Assembly (NCBI GenBank): GCA_019637225.1
Contig: JAHBWC010000044.1
Span: forward strand, 1 to 64,000
From: Labilithrix sp.
GTDB taxonomy: Bacteria > Myxococcota_A > Polyangia > Polyangiales > Polyangiaceae
DNA length: 64,000 nt
Direction of reading: 5' to 3'
Shown here in pieces: positions 1-6,394 of the stretch (position 1 is its first letter; each line of letters begins with the position of its first letter). Made by a program: the position numbers and the translations under genes. The notes below the pieces were generated by a model, which saw nothing but the letters and a program-made list of their open reading frames with translations, did not search any database and was not told where the DNA came from.

Positions 1-23
1 AGTCGTGTCGTCGTCTCGGTCGG

Positions 24-96
24 TGTCCCCGGCAGGAGTCGAACCTGCGTTCCACCGGCTTAGGAGACCGGCGCCTCTCCGCTCGGCCACGAGGAC
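24..96 (-). tRNA. tRNA-Arg(CCT)
   Basis: A full cloverleaf reads on the minus strand. Acceptor GTCCTCG pairs with CGGGGAC, the anticodon stem CCGGT/GCCGG closes loop CTCCTAA, and the T stem GCAGG/CCTGC closes loop TTCGACT. The anticodon CCT reads the rare Arg codon AGG. The discriminator is A, followed by CCG, so CCA would have to be added after transcription. It is the last member of the array inside the window. Confidence 0.9.
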
Positions 97-142
97 AGAA
101 GCTGCCCGCGCGGACGGCGAGAGAGGACGAGCGCGCGGTCGG

Positions 143-215
143 GGTAGCGTACGGGGATTGCACCCGCCTCCACTGAGTCACGGTCAGTCCTCGTCACTAG
201 ACGAGTAACGCTACC
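143..215 (-). tRNA. aberrant tRNA-His(GTG)-like gene
   Basis: Acceptor GTAGCGT pairs perfectly with ACGCTAC. An extra 5' G stands opposite discriminator C, the G-1:C73 pair that marks tRNA-His. Anticodon stem ACTGA/TCAGT is perfect and the anticodon is GTG. Many normally invariant bases are missing: position 33 is C rather than T, the T loop is TGCAATC (psi55 position is G), the D loop TCTAGTGA lacks A14 and G19, and the variable region has four bases. It is either a degenerate tRNA or one under relaxed constraints. Stem integrity argues against random decay. Confidence 0.7.
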
Positions 216-294
216 AAAACATGTGCATGATACATCGAACTGTCAACCGCTCTTCGTCGACTCTCGCGAGGCTCGAAGAGGCGCGGCGGACCGG

Positions 295-366
295 TGCTCC
301 CGATCGGAATCGAACCGATATCTTCCGCTTGAAAGACGGAGATCCTGACCACTAGATGACGGGAGC
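295..366 (-). tRNA. tRNA-Glu(TTC)
   Basis: Acceptor GCTCCCG/CGGGAGC, anticodon stem TCCGT/GCGGA with loop CTTTCAA (anticodon TTC), and T stem ATCGG/CCGAT with loop TTCGATT. The D arm has the usual A14 and GG. This is one of the most canonical members of the array. The discriminator is A and CCA is not fully encoded. Confidence 0.93.
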
Positions 367-375
367 GAGAGAAGA

Positions 376-516
376 TCGTCCGAGTGCGGAGGCCGTCGTT
401 GTCCCTGAGGACGGCTTGACGGGCCGGTGCCTTCCAGTCGGCTACGCTGACGATTCGGCAGCGGTTGGATTCGAACCAACATCTCCGTTGCGTGTGGGGC
501 CTACGCGGTCGGACGA
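376..516 (-). tRNA. circularly permuted tRNA, Asp(GTC)-like
   Basis: Reading 5' to 3' on the minus strand, the order is leader (516-481), T arm GTTGG/CCAAC (480-464), 3' acceptor CGCTGCC (463-457), five-base linker GAATC (456-452), 5' acceptor GTCAGCG (451-445), D arm, anticodon arm (427-411) and trailer to 376. The two acceptor strands pair except at position 2:71. The anticodon loop is CCGTCAA, giving GTC, with C instead of T at position 33. Discriminator G agrees with tRNA-Asp. Leader TCGTCCG (516-510) pairs with trailer CGGACGA (382-376). An inner 9-position helix pairs 506-498 with 394-386, eight of nine positions. No conventionally ordered tRNA can be folded here. Confidence 0.7.
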
Positions 517-671
517 AGTGAGGTCGCGTCGCCAGGGTTCGAGCTCGGTCGAGCGGGCGCGCGGGAGAAGTAGCGCCGGGTCAGGCGGCGGCCTGCCAGG
601 CGTGGAGCTCGTGGCGAGCTCGGCGAGCTCGGCGCGGAACGAGGTGTTCGACGCGCGCGCTGCCATGAAAG

Positions 672-869
672 TTCTTCATCCGAGTGGAGAAGCCGTTGAT
701 TTTCATCAATTCAGGATGAGGCCTTTACCAGTTAGGCTATCGCTGCTCGAGGGTCGACGGCTCCTTGGGAGAGTCGGCGGCCCCACGGTGGCGTGCACCG
801 GGCGCAGCGAGCCGGATTCGAACCGACATTTCTCGATTGCGTGTAGGGCATCTTCGGGCGGATGAAGAA
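672..869 (-). tRNA. circularly permuted tRNA-Phe(GAA)
   Basis: The 3' half comes first: leader (869-828), T arm GTCGG/CCGGC with loop TTCGAAT (827-811), 3' acceptor TCGCTGC (810-804). A linker of about 57 bases follows. Then come the 5' acceptor GCAGCGA (746-740), TA, D arm, anticodon stem TCATC/GATGA (719-703) with loop CTGAATT (anticodon GAA), and the trailer. The acceptor strands pair at all seven positions although they lie in reversed order. Leader 869-859 pairs with trailer 682-672 over 11 bp. The inner helix pairs 855-847 with 694-686. The base at the discriminator position is G, followed by CCC. Confidence 0.8.
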
Positions 870-939
870 GTCGATGGGCTCGAGCCGGCGGCTCCGTTCG
901 GAGAGCGCGGCGAGCGGCGGGGGCGGTCGTGCCATGCGG

Positions 940-1011
940 AGCCCGCGTCCGGAATCGAACCGGAGCCTCCCGTGTACAAGGCGGGCGCTCGGCCAGTCGA
1001 GCTGCGCGGGC
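940..1011 (-). tRNA. tRNA-Thr(TGT), non-canonical core
   Basis: Acceptor GCCCGCG/CGCGGGC is perfect. T stem TCCGG/CCGGA has loop TTCGATT and D stem GCTC/GAGC is intact. The anticodon loop is CTTGTAC (anticodon TGT) in stem CCCGC/ACGGG with a C:A mismatch at 31:39. Position 8 is C instead of T, position 14 is G instead of A and position 21 is C, so the usual 8-14 tertiary contact is absent. The discriminator is T. It is a close paralogue of the next gene (1033-1104). Confidence 0.75.
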
Positions 1012-1032
1012 GAGGGGGCAGTGGCGGCGGGG

Positions 1033-1104
1033 AGCCCACGTCCGGAGTCGAACCGGATCCTCCCGAGTACGAGGCGGGTGCTCGACCGATCGAGCTTCGC
1101 GGGC
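1033..1104 (-). tRNA. tRNA-Thr(CGT), non-canonical core
   Basis: Acceptor GCCCGCG/CGTGGGC (one G-T pair), T stem TCCGG/CCGGA with loop TTCGACT, D stem GCTC/GAGC. The anticodon loop is CTCGTAC (anticodon CGT) in stem CCCGC/TCGGG with a C:T mismatch at 31:39. Position 8 is A, 14 is G and 21 is C. The discriminator is T. It shares the unusual core and the 31:39 mismatch with the neighbouring Thr(TGT) gene, so the pair probably arose by duplication and kept the deviations. Confidence 0.75.
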
Positions 1105-1190
1105 AGGGTGCTCGCGGTGCGCGACGTCCTCGCCGCCACGCAGATGGCAGAGTGAGTGACGCGCGCCGGCGCGAGCGGATAGAAGAGTTG

Positions 1191-1342
1191 TTTCGCCCGA
1201 GTGAAGAAGCCGTTGCGAGTTGCTCGTTCTTGAGACGAGTGCCTTTCCATTTGGCTAGCGGCCCGAGCCTTTCGGCTGGGTGGACCACGTTGGAGTCGAA
1301 CCAACATTGTATTGCGTGTATGGACTCTTCGGACGGGCGAAA
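1191..1342 (-). tRNA. circularly permuted tRNA-Leu(CAA)
   Basis: The minus-strand order is leader (1342-1306), T arm GTTGG/CCAAC with loop TTCGACT (1305-1289), 3' acceptor GTGGTCC (1288-1282), then A and CCC. A short hairpin AGCC-GAAA-GGCT (1277-1266) follows, then 5' acceptor GGGCCGC (1264-1258), TA, D arm, anticodon stem CTCGT/ACGAG (1239-1223) with loop CTCAAGA (anticodon CAA), and the trailer. Acceptor strands pair at all seven positions with two G-T pairs. Leader 1342-1334 pairs with trailer 1199-1191 over 9 bp. The inner helix pairs 1330-1322 with 1211-1203. A73 fits tRNA-Leu. The leader starts four bases after the 3' end of tRNA-Asn, so both probably come from one transcript. Confidence 0.8.
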
Positions 1343-1345
1343 GAG

Positions 1346-1417
1346 CTCCAGCGGAAGGAATCGAACCTTCGAATGACCGGTTAACAGCCGGGTGCCTGAC
1401 CATTCGGCTTCGCTGGA
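1346..1417 (-). tRNA. tRNA-Asn(GTT)
   Basis: Acceptor TCCAGCG/CGCTGGA, T stem GAAGG/CCTTC with loop TTCGATT, and anticodon loop CTGTTAA (anticodon GTT) in stem CCCGG/CCGGT with a C:T mismatch at 27:43. Discriminator G fits tRNA-Asn. Position 8 is A rather than T. CCA is not encoded. Confidence 0.88.
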
Positions 1418-1571
1418 ATATGCGCTCGTCGGGTACGCACGTGCTGCTGCCGTCTCGACGCGTCCGATCTCTTGCGAGGCGGAACGACGAAGCGGTCAGC
1501 GCGGGCGTACGCGACGAGCCTTGGCGCCAAGTTGTCAGAGAGCGAGGGCCCCTCGAGCGAGAGGCCGACAG

Positions 1572-1643
1572 TTCCGGGCACAGGATTCGAACCTGTCTTT
1601 CTGGGTTCAGAGGCCAGTGTCCTGCCAGCTAGACGATCCCGGA
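1572..1643 (-). tRNA. tRNA-Gln(CTG)
   Basis: Acceptor TCCGGGA pairs with GCCCGGA except at 7:66 (A:G). T stem ACAGG/CCTGT has loop TTCGAAT. Anticodon loop CTCTGAA (anticodon CTG) sits in stem CTGGC/CCCAG with a C:C mismatch at 31:39. The D arm has the canonical TAG...GG pattern. The stem mismatches resemble those in other members of the array. Confidence 0.85.
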
Positions 1644-1710
1644 GCAGGAGGACGGCGGCGCGCGCCGGAGCGCGCGCACGTCGCCGGAGCCGCGTCGTAG
1701 GACGCAGCGG

Positions 1711-1783
1711 TAGGTCCGGAGGGGATCGAACCCTCACCGCCCCGGGTAAGAGCCGGGTGCGCTTCCAGTTGCGCTACGGACCT
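1711..1783 (-). tRNA. tRNA-Lys(CTT)
   Basis: All stems are intact: acceptor AGGTCCG/CGGACCT, D stem GCGC/GCGC, anticodon stem CCCGG/CCGGG with loop CTCTTAC (anticodon CTT), T stem GAGGG/CCCTC with loop TTCGATC. The discriminator is A followed by CCG. This is a canonical member. Confidence 0.95.
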
Positions 1784-1874
1784 GCGCGTGGACGTGTCGT
1801 GTTCGCGAGAGAGCCGCGACGTCGCTCTCGCGCGTCGTGGCATCTCCCGTCGCCCGCGCGCCGCGCGGGGTGAG

Positions 1875-1947
1875 TGGGACGCGAGGGAGTCGAACCCTCA
1901 TCCCTCGGCTTAAAAGGCCGGTGCTCGGCCGATTGAGCTAGCGTCCC
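1875..1947 (-). tRNA. tRNA-Lys(TTT)
   Basis: Acceptor GGGACGC/GCGTCCC, D stem GCTC/GAGC, T stem GAGGG/CCCTC with loop TTCGACT. Anticodon loop CTTTTAA (anticodon TTT) sits in stem CCGGC/GCCGA with a mismatch at 27:43. It is the 5'-most tRNA of the array, so the promoter should lie to its right, around 1950-2050. That stretch is AT-richer and holds a small inverted repeat (1959-1964/1971-1976), but I see no convincing -35/-10 pair. Confidence 0.93.
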
Positions 1948-3036
1948 TCGTGGAGGGGTCAAACAATGTCGTTTGAAGGCTCGCGAGGATGATCAGATAC
2001 CAAGCTTGAGAAACATGATTGAACCTGCGGACGAAGAGATATTGATGGGGCGGCCAACGAGGCGTCCGTCCGTAGCTCGGCGTCGGTGTGGAGAGGTAGG
2101 TGAGGCGTTCTCGGGCGGGCCGGACCAGGGCGGTCACGACACCGGACGCTCGAGCTTGCCGTCGGCGGCGAGACCGCCGGGGCGAGGGGATCGGGCGTCT
2201 GCCCTGCGCCGGCGTCGGCCTGCGAGCTCGGCGTCCGGAAGAGGAAGCCAGAGCCCAGAAACGACGAAGGCCACCTCGGGGAAACCCCGGGCGGCCTCTA
2301 CGGAACGGCTCCGACGACGGAGACGATACGAGGGGACCGCTTAGGGGTCGCCTTCCTCCTGGTAGCCGCTCGGATCGAGCGGACAGGGGGCGGCAATGAT
2401 GCGGCTGTCGGCCTGGGCGAGGCCAAGGAGACCGCCGAAGATCGACGAGGAGGTCGAGCCCACGAAGGAGCGCGAGCGATTCAGGCCAGCGACACGCCCG
2501 CGAGGGGACAGCTGCCGCTGCGCGCGATGCAACCGCACCTCGAACGCGAGACACGCCATGCCGTTGCGCCAGGGCGCCGCGACCGTCGTTGTCTTCTTGT
2601 CGAGGGAGAGAATCACGCGGAACGGTGCACGCACGGGGTCTCCGAACGTGCCTCCAAAAGGGAGAGGTTGCTGCTTCTAGACGTTCCCGGCAGGAACGCC
2701 ATTCAACTAATAGCCCCTGGGTCCGGAGCGCGCAAGGTTTTAAATCGAAATAGTGTCGATGAGGCGCTCTTTGGCGGGCGAGGAACAAACAGCATTCATT
2801 CGTGGCGGTGTTCGCGACCAAAGCTCGTGGGTGCTCGACGGCGCGGCTCTCCCCGCGATCACCTCGTGATTCCGTGGTGCGAGACGCGCTCGGCACGACT
2901 CGCGGAGAGTCCTCGCGGGAGAGTCGTCGCGAGTGAACGACAGCGACCTCGTCGCCGTCCTCGCGCGCGATCTCCCGTGGGTGAGGGTGCGGGCTCGCGT
3001 CTTGCGCGTGGGCGTCGAATACGATTCTCTCGGCAC
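1948..3036. other. gene-poor stretch between tRNA array and luxR-type gene
   Basis: About 1.1 kb without a confident gene. It is locally AT-richer at 1955-2050 and 2690-2800, unlike the surrounding DNA. The right edge of the tRNA array and the upstream region of the LuxR-type gene must lie here. The only coding-like segment is the minus-strand ORF listed at 2341-2634. I found no rRNA, tRNA or insertion-sequence ends in it. Confidence 0.5.
2341..2634 (-). CDS. possible small hypothetical protein or gene remnant
   Basis: The frame opens 14 codons before the GTG at 2634 and stops at 2341. It encodes 97 residues from that GTG. Third codon positions are mostly G or C, as expected for real coding sequence in this genome, and the C-terminal third is not low complexity. 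I do not recognise the family. A strong ribosome binding site before the GTG is not obvious, so it may be the surviving 3' part of a longer gene. It lies alone between the tRNA array and a LuxR-type regulator. Confidence 0.3.
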   Translation of the reverse strand: MRAPFRVILSLDKKTTTVAAPWRNGMACLAFEVRLHRAQRQLSPRGRVAGLNRSRSFVGSTSSSIFGGLLGLAQADSRIIAAPCPLDPSGYQEEGDP

Positions 3037-3831
3037 ATGGTCATCGACCAGAGCGCCGACGCGTGGTGCCGGCTCCTCGGCGCGACGGAGATCCTGCATT
3101 CGAATTGTGAGAGCCCCTTTCACGAGCGGCTCTTCCGAGCGACGAGGCTCGTCTTCGGCGACACCTGCCATGGCTTCGAGTCCTTCGCGCACGACGGCTC
3201 GCATTCGAAGGAGAGCGACATCCCGTGGCCCGAGGCGCGCATCGACGACTTCGTGCGGCGGTCGGGCGAAGTCGTTCCGCTCGAGCATCCCGTCTTCCCG
3301 TTGTTGATGGCGGGAGAGACTCGACCGATGCGCTTGAGCGACCTGACGTCGAGCCGGCAGCTACGTCGGACGAACCTCTACAACGATCTCTGGAAGCCCG
3401 TCGACGTCCAGTATCAGATCGTGATCCCCCTCGCGTCCTCCAACTCGACCGCGGCGCTCGCCATCCTGCGCGGCGGGAAGGACTTCTCGGACGCGGAGCT
3501 CGGCGCCGCGCACCTGTTCGCGCGCCACGTCAAGGTCGCGTGGGACACGTCGCGAATCGTGCAGGCCGCCCTGGATTCTCCGGCCCGACCCGCGCTCGAC
3601 GCCGACGTGGTGAGAACGCGCGGACTCTCCAAGCGCGAGACCGAAGTGCTCCGTTGGGTCGCCGAAGGCAAGCGCAACGCCGAGATCGCGATCATCCTCG
3701 CGATCAGCCCGAGGACCGTCGAGGTGCATCTCACCTCCGTGTTCCGGAAGCTAGGAGTCGAGAGCCGTGCAGGGGCGATGGCGATGATGAGGCGCCCGTC
3801 GTCGGACGTGCGGGCCAGCTCGGACCGATGA
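3037..3831 (+). CDS. LuxR-family transcriptional regulator
   Basis: The 264-residue protein ends in a typical LuxR/GerE helix-turn-helix (about residues 190-250). It begins with LSKRETEVLRWVAEGKRNAEI and continues with the recognition helix around SPRTVEVHLTSVFRKLGV. The first 180 residues form a mixed alpha/beta region that resembles a GAF-type sensor seen before LuxR domains, though no ligand residues can be assigned. The frame is open much further upstream, but composition there is poor and ATG 3037 gives a compact protein, so I chose it. There is no LuxI-type synthase nearby. Signal and targets are unknown. Confidence 0.8.
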   Translation: MVIDQSADAWCRLLGATEILHSNCESPFHERLFRATRLVFGDTCHGFESFAHDGSHSKESDIPWPEARIDDFVRRSGEVVPLEHPVFPLLMAGETRPMRLSDLTSSRQLRRTNLYNDLWKPVDVQYQIVIPLASSNSTAALAILRGGKDFSDAELGAAHLFARHVKVAWDTSRIVQAALDSPARPALDADVVRTRGLSKRETEVLRWVAEGKRNAEIAIILAISPRTVEVHLTSVFRKLGVESRAGAMAMMRRPSSDVRASSDR

Positions 3832-4006
3832 CCGGCGCTGCGCCGTAGGGATATCCCCGAGTCCGTGGCACGGAGAGGAACGCGGCGGCGACGACGCGAG
3901 CGGGGGCCCGCGTCTCGTTGCTCGTCCCACCGAAGCGCGCGCCCATCGCGGAGCTGCTTCACGCGGAGCAGCCTCGAGAGGCAACGCCCGCGCGGCGGCG
4001 GGCCGA

Positions 4007-4056
4007 CCCGATTTGGCCTGGGCCAGAGCCCCGCGCTCGGAAATGCTCGAAATCCT
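4007..4056. repeat. 50-bp dispersed repeat, copy 1
   Basis: Starts with CCCGATTTGGCCTGGGCCA (19 bases identical to the copy at 6395), followed by an 11-base variable spacer and a second block TCGGAAATGCTCGAAATC that differs from the other copy at two positions. The core TTGGCC-TG-GGCCA is nearly palindromic. It lies in the gap between the convergent LuxR-type gene and a lipoprotein gene. Confidence 0.6.
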
Positions 4057-4084
4057 GCACGCGGGGGGCGGCCGATGACGCGCG

Positions 4085-4597
4085 CTACCTGGGCATGCAC
4101 ATGACGACCGGAGCGCACTCGGCGCTCCCGAAGGCCGTGCACGCATCGCTGGCGAACCGGGCCGCGCACGTCTCGTACTCGGCCACGGTGAGCTCGCAGT
4201 CGGCCTCCGGGACGCCGTCGACGCACGCTTGCTGGTTCGGCGCCGACGGCACGGGGCCGCCGTCGCACTGCCTGATGACCCCGTAGCCACCTTGGATCGA
4301 CGCGGTCCAGTCGCAGAGCTGACGGCGCTCGTTCTCGTCCAGGTCGACGACCTGCTTGTCTTGGGGCAGGCCGGAGCGGCCACCACCGTCGTTGGCGTCC
4401 GAGCCCGCGTCACCTCCGTCGGCCGGCGGCTCGCTCGCGTCCGTGCCGGCGTCGTCGTTGCTCGGGCCGGTGTCGCTGCCCGTGCCGGCGTCGTTGTTAC
4501 CGGCGTCGGTGCCGTTGGCGTCGTCGTCGCTCGAGCTGCAGGCGGCGGCGATAGCGACCACGAATCCGAAGAGCGAAAGAGTGCGGGACTTGTGCAT
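4085..4597 (-). CDS. hypothetical secreted lipoprotein
   Basis: A 170-residue protein with a signal peptide ending in AIAAACSS, a good lipobox with the acceptor Cys near residue 20. An Asp/Gly/Ala/Asn-rich linker follows (about residues 22-75), then a compact C-terminal domain with about seven Cys residues that could form disulfides. Such linker-plus-Cys-domain lipoproteins are common in myxobacteria and usually unassigned. I chose the ATG at 4597 because the longer frame adds seven residues before the signal peptide. Expected location is the periplasmic face or outer membrane. Function is not recognisable. Confidence 0.75.
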   Translation of the reverse strand: MHKSRTLSLFGFVVAIAAACSSSDDDANGTDAGNNDAGTGSDTGPSNDDAGTDASEPPADGGDAGSDANDGGGRSGLPQDKQVVDLDENERRQLCDWTASIQGGYGVIRQCDGGPVPSAPNQQACVDGVPEADCELTVAEYETCAARFASDACTAFGSAECAPVVMCMPR

Positions 4598-4782
4598 AGT
4601 TCTGCAGGTTACAGCCACTCCGCCCGTGACGGTAGGCCGATGGCTGGCAGCGTCCCCGGACGGTTACTTCGATGCCTCGGCGTGCCGACCTCCGGCATGC
4701 ACCTCCGTGCGGGGCGTCGGGTGTCGTCAGGAACGCGACTCGTCCAACGGATGCGAAGTACTGGGCGGAGCTCGTTCGCGGA

Positions 4783-5874
4783 TCACGGCGGCGTGACCGA
4801 GGCGTCGTCCAAGATCGCCTCGACGTCTTCGTAGTCGTCGGGTGTGGCGATGAGCGCGTCTCGGAGGCGCTTGTACGTGTCCACGGCAACGGGATCCTCC
4901 TCCTGGTGCTTGGGCCAGAAGCAACCATGGTCGCCGAGCCAGAGGTGGCCCTGGTACTCGGGTAGTTGGATCTTGCGGAGCTGTTCCTTGTCGGCTTTCA
5001 GGTGGACCAGGCCCTCCACCGCGATGGCATTGGTGTCCGACTCCAGCAACTTTCTCGTTACGCCCACGCGCACGAGTCCCGGCGCCGCAGCAGTCGTTCG
5101 CTTGCTCCTTTGGGCCGATCCCGACACGGGCATCGCGACCTTGCCGAGCGCGTCAACCAGTCGAGCACTCGTGCCTTCGTCGAGCGCCAAGAGGAGAATC
5201 GGGCCTTCTCGCAATCGTGAACCGTCGCGCACGAGGTCTGCGCCGCATCGTTCGACACGGGCGCCCTTGACGCACCCATCGGCGGCCGCGGCGATGACCG
5301 CGCCAAGGCAGGCGTCGAGGTGGTCGTCGGTCAGGCGCACGCCGTCGGGGAATCGCACGGTCAACGCTTCGAGAACGACACGGCGGGCTGCGATCCCCTC
5401 CGGCCGCTTCTTGGAAGGCAGCGATCCAGCGAGCCGTCTCCAGTTGCCGCCTGGATAGTGTTCACATGCGGCTCCGACACGAGAGGCGGAGCTGATAGCG
5501 ATCCCGCCGCGATCGAGGGCACCAAACAGCTCGACCGAGGTACGAACGAACCCGGAGAACGGTCCCCTTGTTGGTGTCACGCTCGGCGTTTTTCCGGCGG
5601 CACCAAGTATCCTCTCGCACTCACGCATCGAAGCGTGCGGCCGGGCGAGTGCCTGCGGTCCGTCCAGGACCGCGCCCCGTGCGCCGCGAATCTCGGGCAG
5701 GAGCGGGCCGACATCGTCGATGCCGCCGTCGTACGTCCATTGCCAGAACCGGGCGTCGAGCTTCCCGTCGATCGTATCGAGCCCACACACGTCGATGGGC
5801 CTCTGAGCCCGCGCATACCCATCGGTGAGGTCGGCCCCGACGTACCTTGCGTTCGCCGTGCAGGTCGTTCGCAT
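4783..5874 (-). CDS. DUF429-like (RNase H-fold) protein
   Basis: The start YVGADLTDGY followed by a strand ending in VLDGPQALA and the motif RECERILG fits the DUF429 family, predicted RNase H-fold nucleases of unknown substrate. The Asp in GADLT, the Asp in LDGPQ and a later DDHLDACLGA segment (about residues 200-212) are candidate catalytic acids. The product is 363 residues. The ATG at 5874 follows a strong GGGAGGG ribosome binding site. It lies 38 bp downstream of the small zinc-ribbon gene at 5913-6212 and probably shares its transcript. The family call is moderately sure. No activity can be stated. Confidence 0.6.
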   Translation of the reverse strand: MRTTCTANARYVGADLTDGYARAQRPIDVCGLDTIDGKLDARFWQWTYDGGIDDVGPLLPEIRGARGAVLDGPQALARPHASMRECERILGAAGKTPSVTPTRGPFSGFVRTSVELFGALDRGGIAISSASRVGAACEHYPGGNWRRLAGSLPSKKRPEGIAARRVVLEALTVRFPDGVRLTDDHLDACLGAVIAAAADGCVKGARVERCGADLVRDGSRLREGPILLLALDEGTSARLVDALGKVAMPVSGSAQRSKRTTAAAPGLVRVGVTRKLLESDTNAIAVEGLVHLKADKEQLRKIQLPEYQGHLWLGDHGCFWPKHQEEDPVAVDTYKRLRDALIATPDDYEDVEAILDDASVTPP

Positions 5875-5912
5875 TCGTCCCTCCCACTCCTATTCACGTG
5901 GCGGCGGCACGG

Positions 5913-6212
5913 TCAGCTCCGCCTCCCAGTTCCATGCGTTCCCGCTCGCGTGCCGTCGCAATTCGGCGATCGTGCTTCCTCGACCACGCAAGCGTTCTCC
6001 CCGTACAACCGCGAGAACAACTCGCGCCCCCGATCGGATGTGATCCGCTCGAAGACCGCAAGGGCGAGCTCCGGGGCGCTGCGACAGCGGTTCGACATCT
6101 CGGCCCATCTGCGACCGTGGCGAGTCAGGCAGGCTTCGCAAACGCCATCGTGGAGGCGATCGGGACGGTCGCAGCCGATGCATCGCCCGATCTCCGGGGC
6201 ACTCGGATTCAT
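5913..6212 (-). CDS. small zinc-ribbon hypothetical protein
   Basis: About 99 residues. The N-terminus contains C-x2-C (GRCIGCDRPDR) and, 13 residues on, C-x2-C (GVCEACLTRHGRRW), a likely zinc knuckle. The rest is helical (ELALAVFERITSDRG) with a Gly/Arg-rich tail. Either GTG 6215 or ATG 6212 could start it. The ATG overlaps the stop of a short upstream coding-like frame. It is followed by the DUF429-like gene in the same direction. The function is unrecognised; the zinc site suggests protein or nucleic acid binding. Confidence 0.5.
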   Translation of the reverse strand: MNPSAPEIGRCIGCDRPDRLHDGVCEACLTRHGRRWAEMSNRCRSAPELALAVFERITSDRGRELFSRLYGENACVVEEARSPNCDGTRAGTHGTGRRS

Positions 6213-6334
6213 CACGGTTCACCTCTGCGAAGCTCGAAGAGCCAGCGAGCGAGGCTCACCCGAGCGCCTCCATCCGGCTCCGCGGCGACGGCGGCCTCCA
6301 GCGTCTCGATCGCGAGATCGAGCTGGCTACCGAA
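6212..6334 (-). other. short coding-like frame without a clear start (possible remnant)
   Basis: About 40 codons with a helical, TPR-like composition (DLAIETLEAAVAAEPDGG) end in a TGA that overlaps the start of the small zinc-ribbon gene. No ATG or GTG lies in frame before the repeat copy at 6395. It may be the 3' end of a decayed gene, possibly truncated at the repeat. Low confidence. Confidence 0.25.
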
Positions 6335-6394
6335 GGCTCGGGGCGATCGGCTGCTCGGGCTCTCCGTCGATGTCGGGAGTGGCCCGTCGGCCGG

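Noticed and set aside
376..1342. Permuted tRNAs as two-piece tmRNA
   Set aside because: Two-piece tmRNA also reverses its acceptor strands, but it lacks an anticodon arm and carries a tag-peptide reading frame. Here each unit has a D arm and complete anticodon stem-loop, and no tag frame is seen.
376..1342. Group I intron (permuted) explaining the leader/trailer
   Set aside because: The flanks are only about 35-40 bases each. None of the conserved P/Q/R/S elements of a group I intron core can be found.
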